A DNA stretch of 64,000 nt from Aspidiotus rigidus (lineage: Eukaryota > Arthropoda > Insecta > Hemiptera > Diaspididae), in assembly GCA_035079385.1 (NCBI GenBank), contig JAVHKY010000018.1, forward strand, positions 2,294,001-2,358,000, in the 5' to 3' direction. The notes beneath the pieces were generated by a model. The model made no database searches. It was not told the origin of the DNA and saw only the letters and a list, made by a program, of their open reading frames with translations. Of the stretch, positions 56,321-64,000 are shown piece by piece. Positions within the stretch are counted from its first letter, which is position 1, and each line of letters opens with the position of its first letter. The position numbers were made by a program, and so were the translations under genes.

Positions 56321-57580
56321 AATTTTCTTTATTATCTATTACACATTATCCAGAGTGGCTTACCCAAAATTTCCCCGAATTGGGCGATTTTATATTTGAA
56401 CAAAAGGTATTTATAGGTAAGAGGAAGGGAGGTAATTAATGCTTACAAAAAGTCAAAATAGCTGTTATTTTGAACCCTCCAAGACTCACTCCACTCTTTT
56501 TGAGAAAATGTACAATTCATTGTTTCGGTGCTGCAGTGAGAATGAATGAAATTTTGCGCAAAATTAACATCACGCGGAGATTCTCAGAATTTTTATACCG
56601 ACAGGGTTCTTTTAATACGCTGAATGCAGTAACTCGTTTTTCACGTCACACTCGGTAGTGCTTTGTACAAATACCTTTGAGAATTTCCTCACAACACCGT
56701 AAAATACATAGTAATGACCGAATACGAAGGCACGTACTCCATCTCACGTAATAATATCAGTTCGTTCCCTTAAACTCGAATACCTAATATTTCGCGCTAC
56801 GACTCGTATACGAAGAGGTACCTACGTACATGATGACCCAAGACCGACCGAGCTCTTCGAGCACATACACAGAATCAAATTTTTATTTTAAATTATGAAA
56901 ATGATGCGTCAAGCTAAATTTACCTTGATGAGGGCTTTGTACGACCGAAACGAATGAGTTATATATATAATTTCAATAGAAATACGATCTGAGAAAGAGA
57001 CATCAACGTTACGTCTGTCGTAACAGAAAAAAAGGAAAAATGAAAAAGATGTATAAAACTGTGCGCCGTTTGATAAGTGGTAATAATAAGAATAAAATAA
57101 TAATACGAATAATAATACACGTAATGATGATAATAAGAATAATAATGACGTCTGTATTCATCGATGAAATATGATTCTGATAAACGGAACGCGTCTTCAT
57201 TGCAACCGATATTTACCGCATCATATCCCATCGAAGACGTCTTCTTTTTTTTTCTGACTTTTTACCGACGTGTTCGCGGCTACTACCTGTTAATGTTCTG
57301 TATCGAGTAATATGATGAATTAAAATCAGTTTCGGTTAATTAGGCGAGAACGCGAATGAGAAGTATCTCGCTACTACCGTATTTACGTGACAACGGAGCA
57401 GGCCATACAGATGCAATCGATGAGAAACGACCACCCAGCAACGAAATTATAACCCGAACCAAATGACTAATAATAATCTGACAAAGACGTCATCATTTCG
57501 TCTCGGATTGAGCACGTTATATTCTAATAATATTATGACAAAAAATAAGAATAAAAATACGGGGTGTTTTCGTCAGAAGT
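56321..57580. other. CpG-retaining block, no firm gene
   Basis: From about 56,560 CpG is frequent. A plus-strand stretch 56,537-56,654 (RMNEILRKINITRRFSEFLY, RQGSFNTLNAVTRFSRHT) is open between CTGCAG and CG|GTAGTG; a possible exon, but with a weak pyrimidine tract. The minus-strand ORF at 56,959-57,231 is dominated by an AATAATAAG-type microsatellite. Confidence 0.3.
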
Positions 57581-57586
57581 TCTTAC

Positions 57587-57665
57587 CTTTGTATCTGTAC
57601 AGATTGATGGAGCGAGGCTTTGCGGGCTCAATGCGGTATTTAATGCTCCTCAATTGGGTTATCAT
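57587..57665 (-). CDS. Possible first coding exon
   Basis: ATG at 57,665 (minus) opens MITQLRSIKYRIEPAKPRSI and NLYRYK, then a strong donor AAAG|GTAAGAAC. Upstream is a fair translation-start context (TTCAATG). The plus strand over the same place is also framed by an acceptor (GTTTTCGTCAG, 57,576) and a donor (GAAT|GTAAGTGC, 57,670) with an open frame (KFLPLYLYRLMERGFAGSMR). Only one can be right, and neither product is known. Confidence 0.25.
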
Positions 57666-58023
57666 TGAATGTAAGTGCAGTAAAAATGGAAGACTACCTA
57701 TTTAGGAACTTACCTATAGTGTGGTGTAAAAGATATGAAACAAATCTAACTAGCTTGGAAGGTGGGTGTGGGGACATACTGTACTGTTATATTCACAAAC
57801 CATCCGGAGGAGGGAGAGCGGGTCCTAGGTTCCGAGCAATGCACATTCTACATCCTTCAGGGTAGCATAATTATATGAATCATCTATGATCAGGGCTGTT
57901 CCCATATCAGATAGATCAGGTCATGACGTTTGAGTTCAAACAATTCAGGTCTTCACTCCCTTCTCCCTGTGGAGCACTCGAGATCTCTTGAAGTAGCTTC
58001 AGAATATCATTTTACAATTTTAG

Positions 58024-58162
58024 AAAGTTCGCACTGCATGTTCATTTCAGTAAAAGGTTCAGAACGCAGTCGCAAACGTTGGCACTGATGAAGACTGCTG
58101 AACAGTTGAAACGTCTGCGTTCTGAACCCTTTCATCAAACGTACATGCAGTGCCGAACTTTT
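58024..58162 (+). ncRNA. Long hairpin enclosing a hammerhead-like core
   Basis: CTGATGA (58,085-58,091), a GACTG/CAGTT stem with a CTGAA loop, then GAAAC (58,108-58,112) and GTC (58,113-58,115) follow the order of a hammerhead ribozyme core. Perfect 14 bp arms GGTTCAGAACGCAG / CTGCGTTCTGAACC (58,056-58,069; 58,115-58,128) flank it, and the pairing extends imperfectly to 58,024 and 58,162. Stem III is collapsed (GAAACGTC without a loop), so activity is doubtful. It lies just before PLE copies, whose terminal repeats are known to carry hammerheads. Confidence 0.5.
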
Positions 58163-58459
58163 TAGTATTGTAAATTGATGTATTATAGACCGATTCCCCG
58201 GTGACAGCATACTGTTGATAACAATGAGCGATTGTAATCGATATTAGGATTATTGGACCAATCATGATATCGATTTCCATAAGAATACACCGGGAACGAT
58301 TCGATCACATACAGGTATTCAAAAACAAGATGTTCCTTATGTATTAGAGATCTCCATCTAGAATCTAGAAGTTCTGTAGATTTTAAATATTATGTAGCTT
58401 CGATTCCGAATAAATGCGAAAGGACGAATACTCCAAAGGGAGGGTAAACAATGCAAACC

Positions 58460-59973
58460 GCAGAAAAAATATAAGACGACGAGCGCTTTCGGATTGAACT
58501 TACAGAAGTTAGGGTCTGTAAGTTCAATGGGAAATTTTACGAGTTTCCTGAGGAGGTAGGCATCCCCCAAGGCGTATAAAATAGAGAGGTGTGATCACTT
58601 AGCGTAGTAGTCAGGCGCAGTTAACGTTTCAATGACGTCACGGGAATGTAGGTTATACATAGCGCTTATGGATCAATTTCGAAAAAAATAAAATACACAA
58701 AAACTGTCGACTTAATCAAAAAATTGAAGAGAGGTAAATTTGTTCCCCGTGTAATTTCCTATCACGTGACACCTATGTTGGGAGTTTCTGTTAGAAAATC
58801 TAAAATCCATGTAATTAGATAGGGTATGCTGGTTGCGTTCTGTTTACTACCTAAGTGATCACACCTACTAATTTTATACACCTTGGGCATCCCCATCGGC
58901 TCTCCTTTGGGCTCTCTCGTTTGGGAGATATTTATGTCCAGATTTGAGGTTGACTTGTTTTCCTCTGGCCAAGTGCTACCGAGTCACATCCATTACTGGC
59001 ACCGATATGTGGACGATATATTAAGTGCGTGGACCGGTCCTCAAGAGCTCCTTGGTGAGTTTCTTCAGTATCTGAATAAAATGTATCCCTCCATAAAATT
59101 CACTACAGAAATTGGAGGTTCTTCCATAAACTTTCTGGATCTCACTATCTCTGATAGAGATGGGGACCATGAATTTGCGATATTCAGGAAGGATACTTCG
59201 ACCGATACAGTTGTCCACGGATCGTCCTTCTGTCCATTTTCTCATGAGATCGCTGCCTTCAATAGTTATATTCATCGACTGACTAGCATTCCGCTAAGTC
59301 AACCAGCTTTCCAAAAGGAGCTGGCGACCATTAAGCCCTTGGCCGCTGTGAATGAGGTCAACTTGGACATTGAACGTATGGTCCGTAAAAAACTTACTAG
59401 GAAGGGCCTTGATTCTACCACTTCCCTCTCCCGCGATCTGAGTGGTAATAATAATAAGAGATTACGTTGGATCAAGCTCCCGTTTTTGGGTGAGTTTTCA
59501 TCCAAGCTGACTCGTGTCCTCCGCCCCTTTGGCTTCAGGCCTGCTTTTTATAACCTCACTACTGTGAAGGGTTTGCTTGTTAGGCTAAAGGACCCCATCC
59601 CGCGGGGGAAAGGAGCGGGGTGTACAAATTGGAGTGCACGGATTGTAACGGCGTATATATGGGCGAGACGGGTCGCCAGCTTGGAATTCGAGTAGAGGAG
59701 CACCTTAAGGCCTGGAAGAAAGGTAATTTGGGTGATTCGGCCTTTGCCGACCACCTTGTCTCTAGTGGTCATAGTTTCAAGGAAGGTTCGGCTACCCTTC
59801 TCCACAAGGAGAATTCTTACTTCAAGCGCGTTGCGTTGGAAAATATCGAATTAGTGCGTCATCTGAACAGTGACGATGTTACCGTACTCAACAGGTATTT
59901 TCCCGACGAAGGTTTAGTTGAATTGGTCTACGAGTTTGAGTCACCTCGCGAGGGCTCGCTCGTTCAATCCTGA
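58460..59973 (+). pseudogene. Penelope-like element, 5'-truncated (PLE copy 2)
   Basis: CKFNGKFYEFPEEVGIP (58,513-58,567) is separated by a 318 bp MITE from GIPIGSPLGSLVWEIF (58,886 on). Then follow HRYVDDILSAW with the catalytic YVDD, INFLDLTISDRDGDHEF, RLTSIPLSQPAFQKELAT and FLGEFSSKLTRVLRPFGF. The GIY-YIG nuclease (YKLECTDCNGVYMGETGRQL, then VLNRYFPDEGLVELVYEFES) lies in the -1 frame after a G5AAA run at about 59,603. RT fingers and the N-terminal part are lost. It ends at TGA (59,971) and runs into a 3' region shared with copy 1. Confidence 0.93.
58568..58885. mobile_element. 318 bp MITE with 9 bp target duplication
   Basis: CAAGGCGTATAAAATAGAGA at the left end and, reversed, CAAGGTGTATAAAATTAGTA at the right end form about 36 bp TIRs that both continue to GGTGTGATCACTTAG. 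GGCATCCCC flanks it exactly (58,559-58,567 and 58,886-58,894), and removing one copy restores the PLE reading GGC ATC CCC ATC GGC (GIPIG). TIRs with a 9 bp duplication fit Mutator-like or Merlin-type transposons. No transposase inside. Confidence 0.95.
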
Positions 59974-60030
59974 TCTCGTTGGTATTCTGTTTTATGAGTC
60001 GTATCTGGGTCAGTGGCGTTCTAACTTTGC

Positions 60031-60070
60031 CCGATGATGGTTTGTTAACCGAAAGATCTCGCATCTTCTC
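60031..60070 (+). ncRNA. Hammerhead-ribozyme-like fold, PLE copy 2
   Basis: CCGATGA (60,031-60,037), a GGTT/AACC stem II with TGTT loop, GAAA (60,051-60,054), then AGAT-CTCGC-ATCT as a closed stem III (60,054-60,066) followed by T. All three junction strands are in hammerhead order. The U4-to-C change in the core is shared with copy 1, which may mean the family uses it or that both are dead. Stem I pairing is not obvious. Confidence 0.45.
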
Positions 60071-60159
60071 CTTTATATCTGCGGTCTTTGTAATTAGTTT
60101 CTCGTTTACTCTACTCTTTGGTATTCTGTCATTATGTCGAGCCGTAACGTTTCGGACCG

Positions 60160-61999
60160 TGTCAATTCTATTCATTTGGCGGCTGGTCTCACCAATATAA
60201 AAGCCTCCACAATCCCTACATTCCAACTTATGAACACTACTTCTCTCATCAACGGGTATGGGGTCCTTCAGCCTCACAAACAACCTCTCGAGTGTGGCAG
60301 GGTTGTAAAACGCGGATCTGAAGCCAAACGGGCGAATGGCCTGACCCAATTGGTGGGAGAACTTGCCCAGGAAAGGGAGACTGTTCCATCGCAAACGACG
60401 ATCGCGGATCGTGTCTCGGGGGAGGGAGGTGGTGGAATCAAGAAGGCTCCTCGTAAATTTCCTCCGAACCGTCACGTCAACGTCGACATTGACCCCCATT
60501 CAGTCTAGCCAGGTGTTTTATTGTAATTCTTTCTTAAAGGCAGACTGACTCAAAGGAATACGAATCAGTCTGTGAACTAGGCTATGAAAGGCAGCCATCT
60601 TATGAGCAACAGGACCGAACGAACTTCCGTGGACTAAAACATCGGTCGTAGTATCTTTCCTGTAAATTCCAAACTTATGGATACCGTCTATTATAGAGAA
60701 CGATAAATCCAAAAAGTTAATGGAAAATACCCCTATTTCCAACGTAAATTTGATGGAAGGGTATCAGGAATTGAGATACCTCAGAAACTCACCGAGGAGA
60801 TCTGGGGGACCAGTCCAGGTACATAGAACGTCATCAACATACCTCTGCCAATAGTAAATATGATTAAGTAACACCTGGTTCGAGGAAAAAAAGTCAAGTT
60901 CAAACTTAGACATGAAAATTTCGGAGATGAGAGAGCCTAAAGTGATCCAATAGGGATTCCTACTTCATCAGGAAACTCGAAAAATTTTTCTTCAAATTTA
61001 CAGTAGTTGGGGAACCAGCAAATATTCAGAAGACGAAAAATTCCTGAAGCTCATTGTGAGGAATATTGGCTTTGACGAGCAGCTCACCCATACGCTGGAT
61101 AGTAGCAGCCTTAGGAATATTCGGGAACAAACCAACGACACCAAACGAGCAGATGGTCGTTCCCGGGGGAAGACTTACACCCTTCAGAACGTCAGTTAAA
61201 GAGGCCGAATTCAAGACCGAATGAGGAGATTCAAAATCAATGCGATTTTTGAACCAACGGTCAAGGAATTTAGCAAGGAGGTAGGTAGGAGAGGAGACGA
61301 AAGAAACAACGGGTCGCATCGGGGTATTGTTCTTATGCACTTTGGGCAGCCCGTAGAGGAGGGGTGGTGTGGGGTTAGGAACAAGGAGGGCTTTTTTCAA
61401 AGCAGGAGTTTTGATAATAGCCTCACTCCTGTTGATGACACTCCTAACTTCTTTAACGTGCATTGGAAAACTGAAATCCTCACTCTCTTTAGCACCACAC
61501 TGCTGGAGGACTTCATGGACCTTAGAAGAATGGCCGACTTCTCCATCACCACAACAGCATTGCCCTTGTCAGCCTTAGTGACGATTAAATCTCCTCCTCT
61601 CATCTTCCTCTTCAAACCTTGAATCACTCCTCCCAATTTATTACTAATGCGAGGGAGGGGCTTATTACGGACTAATTCGGCACAAACTTTCTGGGTATTA
61701 AAACCAGGACCAATTTTAACCGCAAGATCCGCAACAACATTCGCCAAGGTTTCATCCTTCTTGAGGGGAGGTAAACTGAATTTCAACCCTTTCTCAAGGA
61801 GGGCAGTTTCGTCACTATTAAATACTACCTGGCTATTATTTATGAGGGGGGGTGGATGGAATTTATGAACGACAACACCGTCACTCACCCCTTCCTCAAC
61901 CACCTCATCATTAACCTTCATTAGGGAGGACAACTTCTTATTTTTCTTCTCCTTCATGCTCACTTCAAACTTCCGACACTTTAAATTGACGTCCCGCAT
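60160..61999 (-). pseudogene. Penelope-like element, most complete copy (PLE copy 3)
   Basis: Reading from 61,999: an N-terminal region with LLEKGLKFSLPPLKKDET and GDLIVTKADKGNAVVVMEKS; a frame break near 61,480; the RT with LLYGLPKVHKNNTPMRPVVS and the first catalytic motif as SFGVVGLFPNIP (D replaced by G, GAT to GGT); LVKANIPHNELQEFFVF. After further frame breaks come YWQRYVDDVLCTWTGP (about 60,850), INFLDLSFSIIDGIHKFGIY, LPFLGKFSHQLGQAIRPFGF, and HKLECRDCGGFYIGETSRQM, where it is cut. RT thumb and nuclease are in one frame here, unlike copies 1 and 2. The lost catalytic Asp and several breaks make it dead. Confidence 0.93.
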
Positions 62000-62007
62000 A
62001 AAGTAAT

Positions 62008-62085
62008 CAGGCTTGAAGATGGTTTATTAACTGAAAGCGCTCGTCGTCTTATATTTTTCTGCGGTTTGCATTGTTTACTCTCCCC
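62008..62085 (+). pseudogene. PLE 3' region fragment, inverted to copy 3
   Basis: GAAGATGGTTTATTAACTGA, AAGCGCTCGTCGTCTTATAT and CTGCGGTTTGC align with GATGATGGTTTGTTAACCGA and CTGCGGTCTTTG of the 60,030-60,090 region. It lies just upstream of copy 3's start and in the opposite sense, as in PLEs that carry inverted terminal repeats. Confidence 0.6.
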
Positions 62086-62229
62086 TCGGAGTATTCGTTT
62101 TTCGCGTTTATGTACAATTCTACTTTATTAGTTGCTTTTACAAGAGTAATTTCGGGTGTCATCCCGTCATCAGTGATGTCGCAACTGAAGAACAAGGCCT
62201 TGAACATGAGTTTTTATAGTATAACACTG

Positions 62230-62350
62230 TGATCTTATTGGCTATAACAATGCTGTGTTGTGATTGGTTCACTCTTAGAAAATTATTCTTACAAGAATAT
62301 GACATCGTGTTCTTATCAGCTATAACATCCTGCCTAGTGATTGTTTCACA
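62230..62350 (+). repeat. Imperfect tandem duplication
   Basis: GTGATCTTATTGGCTATAAC and GTGTTCTTATCAGCTATAAC, followed respectively by GTGATTGGTTCACTC and GTGATTGTTTCACAC, lie about 76 bp apart. Two units. Confidence 0.6.
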
Positions 62351-62384
62351 CTATTGACCTAAGTACTGCATTTCTGTTGGCCAA

Positions 62385-62600
62385 GAGCTGACAAAAGACC
62401 CCACACAGAAATACCAAGATGAACTGAAAGCTGTGTTGAAACAGAACAACGTACCTGGCAATGGAAGGATGTTTGAGATAAATGCAAAACTCAGGAGGCT
62501 TCTAAAACTCCACAAAGCGAACCGTCCGATGATACCCACGTTAACAGCATCCAATCACCATGCTGCTACAAGGAAATCTACACTTTTCGACAGTGTCGAA
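62385..62600 (+). pseudogene. Penelope-like fragment (second PLE family)
   Basis: QDELKAVLKQNNVPGNGRMF, then LLKLHKANRPMIPTLTASNH, matches the minus-strand fragment at 23,100-23,330 at the DNA level (about 80%). KxHKxNRPMxP is the conserved PLE RT segment. It opens abruptly at TTGGCCAAGAGCTG and fades after 62,600. Confidence 0.8.
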
Positions 62601-62629
62601 ATAGTGTCGCTCTTTGTCAACCGGGAAGC

Positions 62630-62800
62630 TGCTAAATTAAGATTTATCTGCAGCGGAACCCAGTCTGCCAGCAGATATTTATCCGCACCACTGCGGAAAT
62701 AATTCTGCAGCAGAACGCTGTTGACAATAATTACTATGCCGACAAATATTTTTCACGTTGCTGCAAAAATATTCTCGCAACAATACGCAGTATCTGCCCT
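62630..62800. repeat. CTGCAG/CAACAATACGCAG degenerate repeat
   Basis: ATCTGCAGCGGAACCCAGTC, TCTGCAGCAGAACGCTG, GTTGCTGCAAAAATATTCTC and GCAACAATACGCAGTATCTG share short related words at 30-60 bp spacing. Weakly supported. Confidence 0.3.
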
Positions 62801-62889
62801 ACAAAATCTGCAAAACAACAATCAGGGAAGGGGAAACTTGCTTGAAATTTGCAATTTCTACAATAGGTTACAATATTCTTTTCATTCAG

Positions 62890-62987
62890 CTCAAGAATTT
62901 CTTACGTTTGAGGATACCGTCTGTTCTATTGAAAATGGCAGTACTGAATATCTTCTCTCACTCCTCACTGAAATTTTCAAGTCTTGA
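62890..62987 (+). CDS. Possible terminal exon
   Basis: A strong acceptor (CAATATTCTTTTCATTCAG) precedes QEFLTFEDTVCSIENGSTEY and LLSLLTEIFKS to TGA. On the opposite strand the same place is also exon-like (acceptor GAAAATTTCAG, frame RSERRYSVLPFSIEQTVSSN, donor GTAAGA), so the strand is uncertain. No family recognised. Confidence 0.25.
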
Positions 62988-64000
62988 AAAGGTGAAGAGC
63001 CCCTGACGTCATTTTCGTCGTGCAAATTTCGGAATGAGTACAAGATGTATTTACGGTATATCGAAAAAGGAAAGCAAAAAAAGGGGACATGTATACAAAT
63101 TATTACTTTTAAATTTCATTCCTCCTCTCCTTGCCAATGATTTTCAAGCGTACGTTTTTTTTGTATATGTGATTTTTATTAGCTTCATTTTGAGGATTCC
63201 AAAAGCTGCAGATCATATTTTCACAACTTTCTATGCACGAACCGGAGGATATATCTAGAATAAAATTGGCCAGAAGCGCTTACGTGAAATTAATAATCGA
63301 AAAATTTCTAAATAACGTCAGATAAAGTTTTAATATTCGTATCGGTAGCGCTTAAAAAGATATACAAAATTTAATATCTTCGGCGTAAAATATAGAGGGT
63401 TTGATCGACGTGAAGAAGTTCTTGTTTTTCCTCCCTCGGCGAAAAGTAACATCTTACTTGAAAAGAAAACCGATAAAATAAGTGCAGCGCCAAATCGACT
63501 CATGCCTCTCTTCTTTCGTACTTACAAACTCGTAATATAATTTTCTGTGTCTTTGAAGTGTTTCTTTTTTTTTTTTTTTTTTTTTTTTACGCCGATACTC
63601 TCATGACGTTGTCAGAAGGGTCGTTTCCTAGACCAAACAAGTAAGAGAAAAAAAATTTCAATAACCGTTTCCCCGACGTCGTTTTTTTTCCGCACTTCAT
63701 TTCCGAGGGGTTCTCGCGTTGATAATTTATTCGTTTATCGCAAAAAAAAAGGAGAGAAAATCTAACGTAAAATAATGTTCAATAACGTTATTCGCAATTC
63801 GGTTTCTGTGACCCCTCCAAAATACGTCATCATTGTCATAATAGTAAAAACGATGATTTTCTTTGCTTACAGACACGAAGACCGATTGTGATACGCGAAT
63901 AATATAACCTAGACCTGAGCTCGATGCGCCATCCGATAACAGCAAATCGTTTCTTTCTCCTTCTTTAATCTGTACTCATTTCTACGAAGATCTGCGCTCC
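62988..64000. other. CpG-retaining block to window end
   Basis: CpG-containing sequence with a run of about 24 T (63,565-63,588) and CpG-rich words such as CCCGACGTCG. The only exon-like piece I could support is the minus-strand stretch at 63,871-63,969. Confidence 0.3.
63871..63969 (-). CDS. Possible internal exon
   Basis: On the minus strand, 99 nt between GAGTACAG and a donor GTGTCT|GTAAGC are open for exactly 33 codons, phase 0 to phase 0: IKEGERNDLLLSDGASSSGL, GYIIRVSQSVFVS. The donor is good and the acceptor's pyrimidine tract is poor. Unknown family. Upstream sequence lies beyond the window. Confidence 0.25.

Noticed and set aside
1..64000. A new defence or biosynthetic gene system, CRISPR array, rRNA or tRNA genes
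   Set aside because: No regularly spaced identical repeats with unique spacers, no operon-like clusters, no tRNA cloverleaf or rRNA sequence noticed; tandem repeats here are ordinary minisatellites.

Overview
This is a gene-poor, repeat-dense stretch of an animal nuclear genome. Introns, AT-rich intergenic DNA, Penelope-like elements (PLEs), two lineages of non-LTR retrotransposon, many foldback/MITE-type elements and minisatellites all point to an arthropod. Frequent short runs such as TAGGTACCTAC, seen in several insect genomes, suggest an insect, possibly a hemipteran. That placement is inference only. I see no bacterial operons, CRISPR arrays, rRNA or tRNA genes.

Layout. 1-11 kb: no recognised gene; a dispersed repeat (2.64-3.69 kb) carrying a nested MITE, a CpG-retaining block (4.7-6.3 kb), an (ATTT)n tract and two foldback elements. 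11-15.3 kb: a possible two-exon gene end on the minus strand, a minisatellite-bearing element, an array of CRE-like palindromes and two more foldbacks. 15.5-18.4 kb: a dead PLE (-) abutting a dead R1-like element (+). 18.6-22.8 kb: an AT-rich insertion between tandem repeats, then a large CpG-retaining block with a 43-codon ORF. 22.9-28.3 kb: PLE, I-like and R1-like fossils; the I-like element is split by a 1.1 kb minisatellite-bearing insertion. 28.3-35.4 kb: mostly minisatellites and fragments. 36.2-36.6 kb: two phase-matched exons forming the 3' end of an unknown gene (+). 38.4-39.5 kb: a long minisatellite. 44.9-45.4 kb: the best gene of the window, a three-exon gene for a 122-residue protein with a signal peptide and one gelsolin domain. 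47.9 kb: a strong single exon. 48.2-50.1 kb: an element with long inverted arms. 51.2-51.4 kb: a strong minus-strand exon. 52.7-56.3 kb: a large near-identical palindrome, arms about 1.2 kb. 58.4-62.6 kb: a tail-to-tail cluster of PLE copies, one split by a 318 bp MITE with a 9 bp target duplication.

Almost all long open frames belong to retroelements and all are broken. The host coding content appears to be short exons missed by ORF length. They were found by joining acceptor, open frame and donor by eye. Except for the gelsolin gene (supported by homology) and the 36.2 kb exon pair (supported by phase), these exon calls rest on splice signals and open frames alone and are scored low. No functional system links the genes; the main story is layered insertion of self-copying elements, several with hammerhead-like RNA folds.
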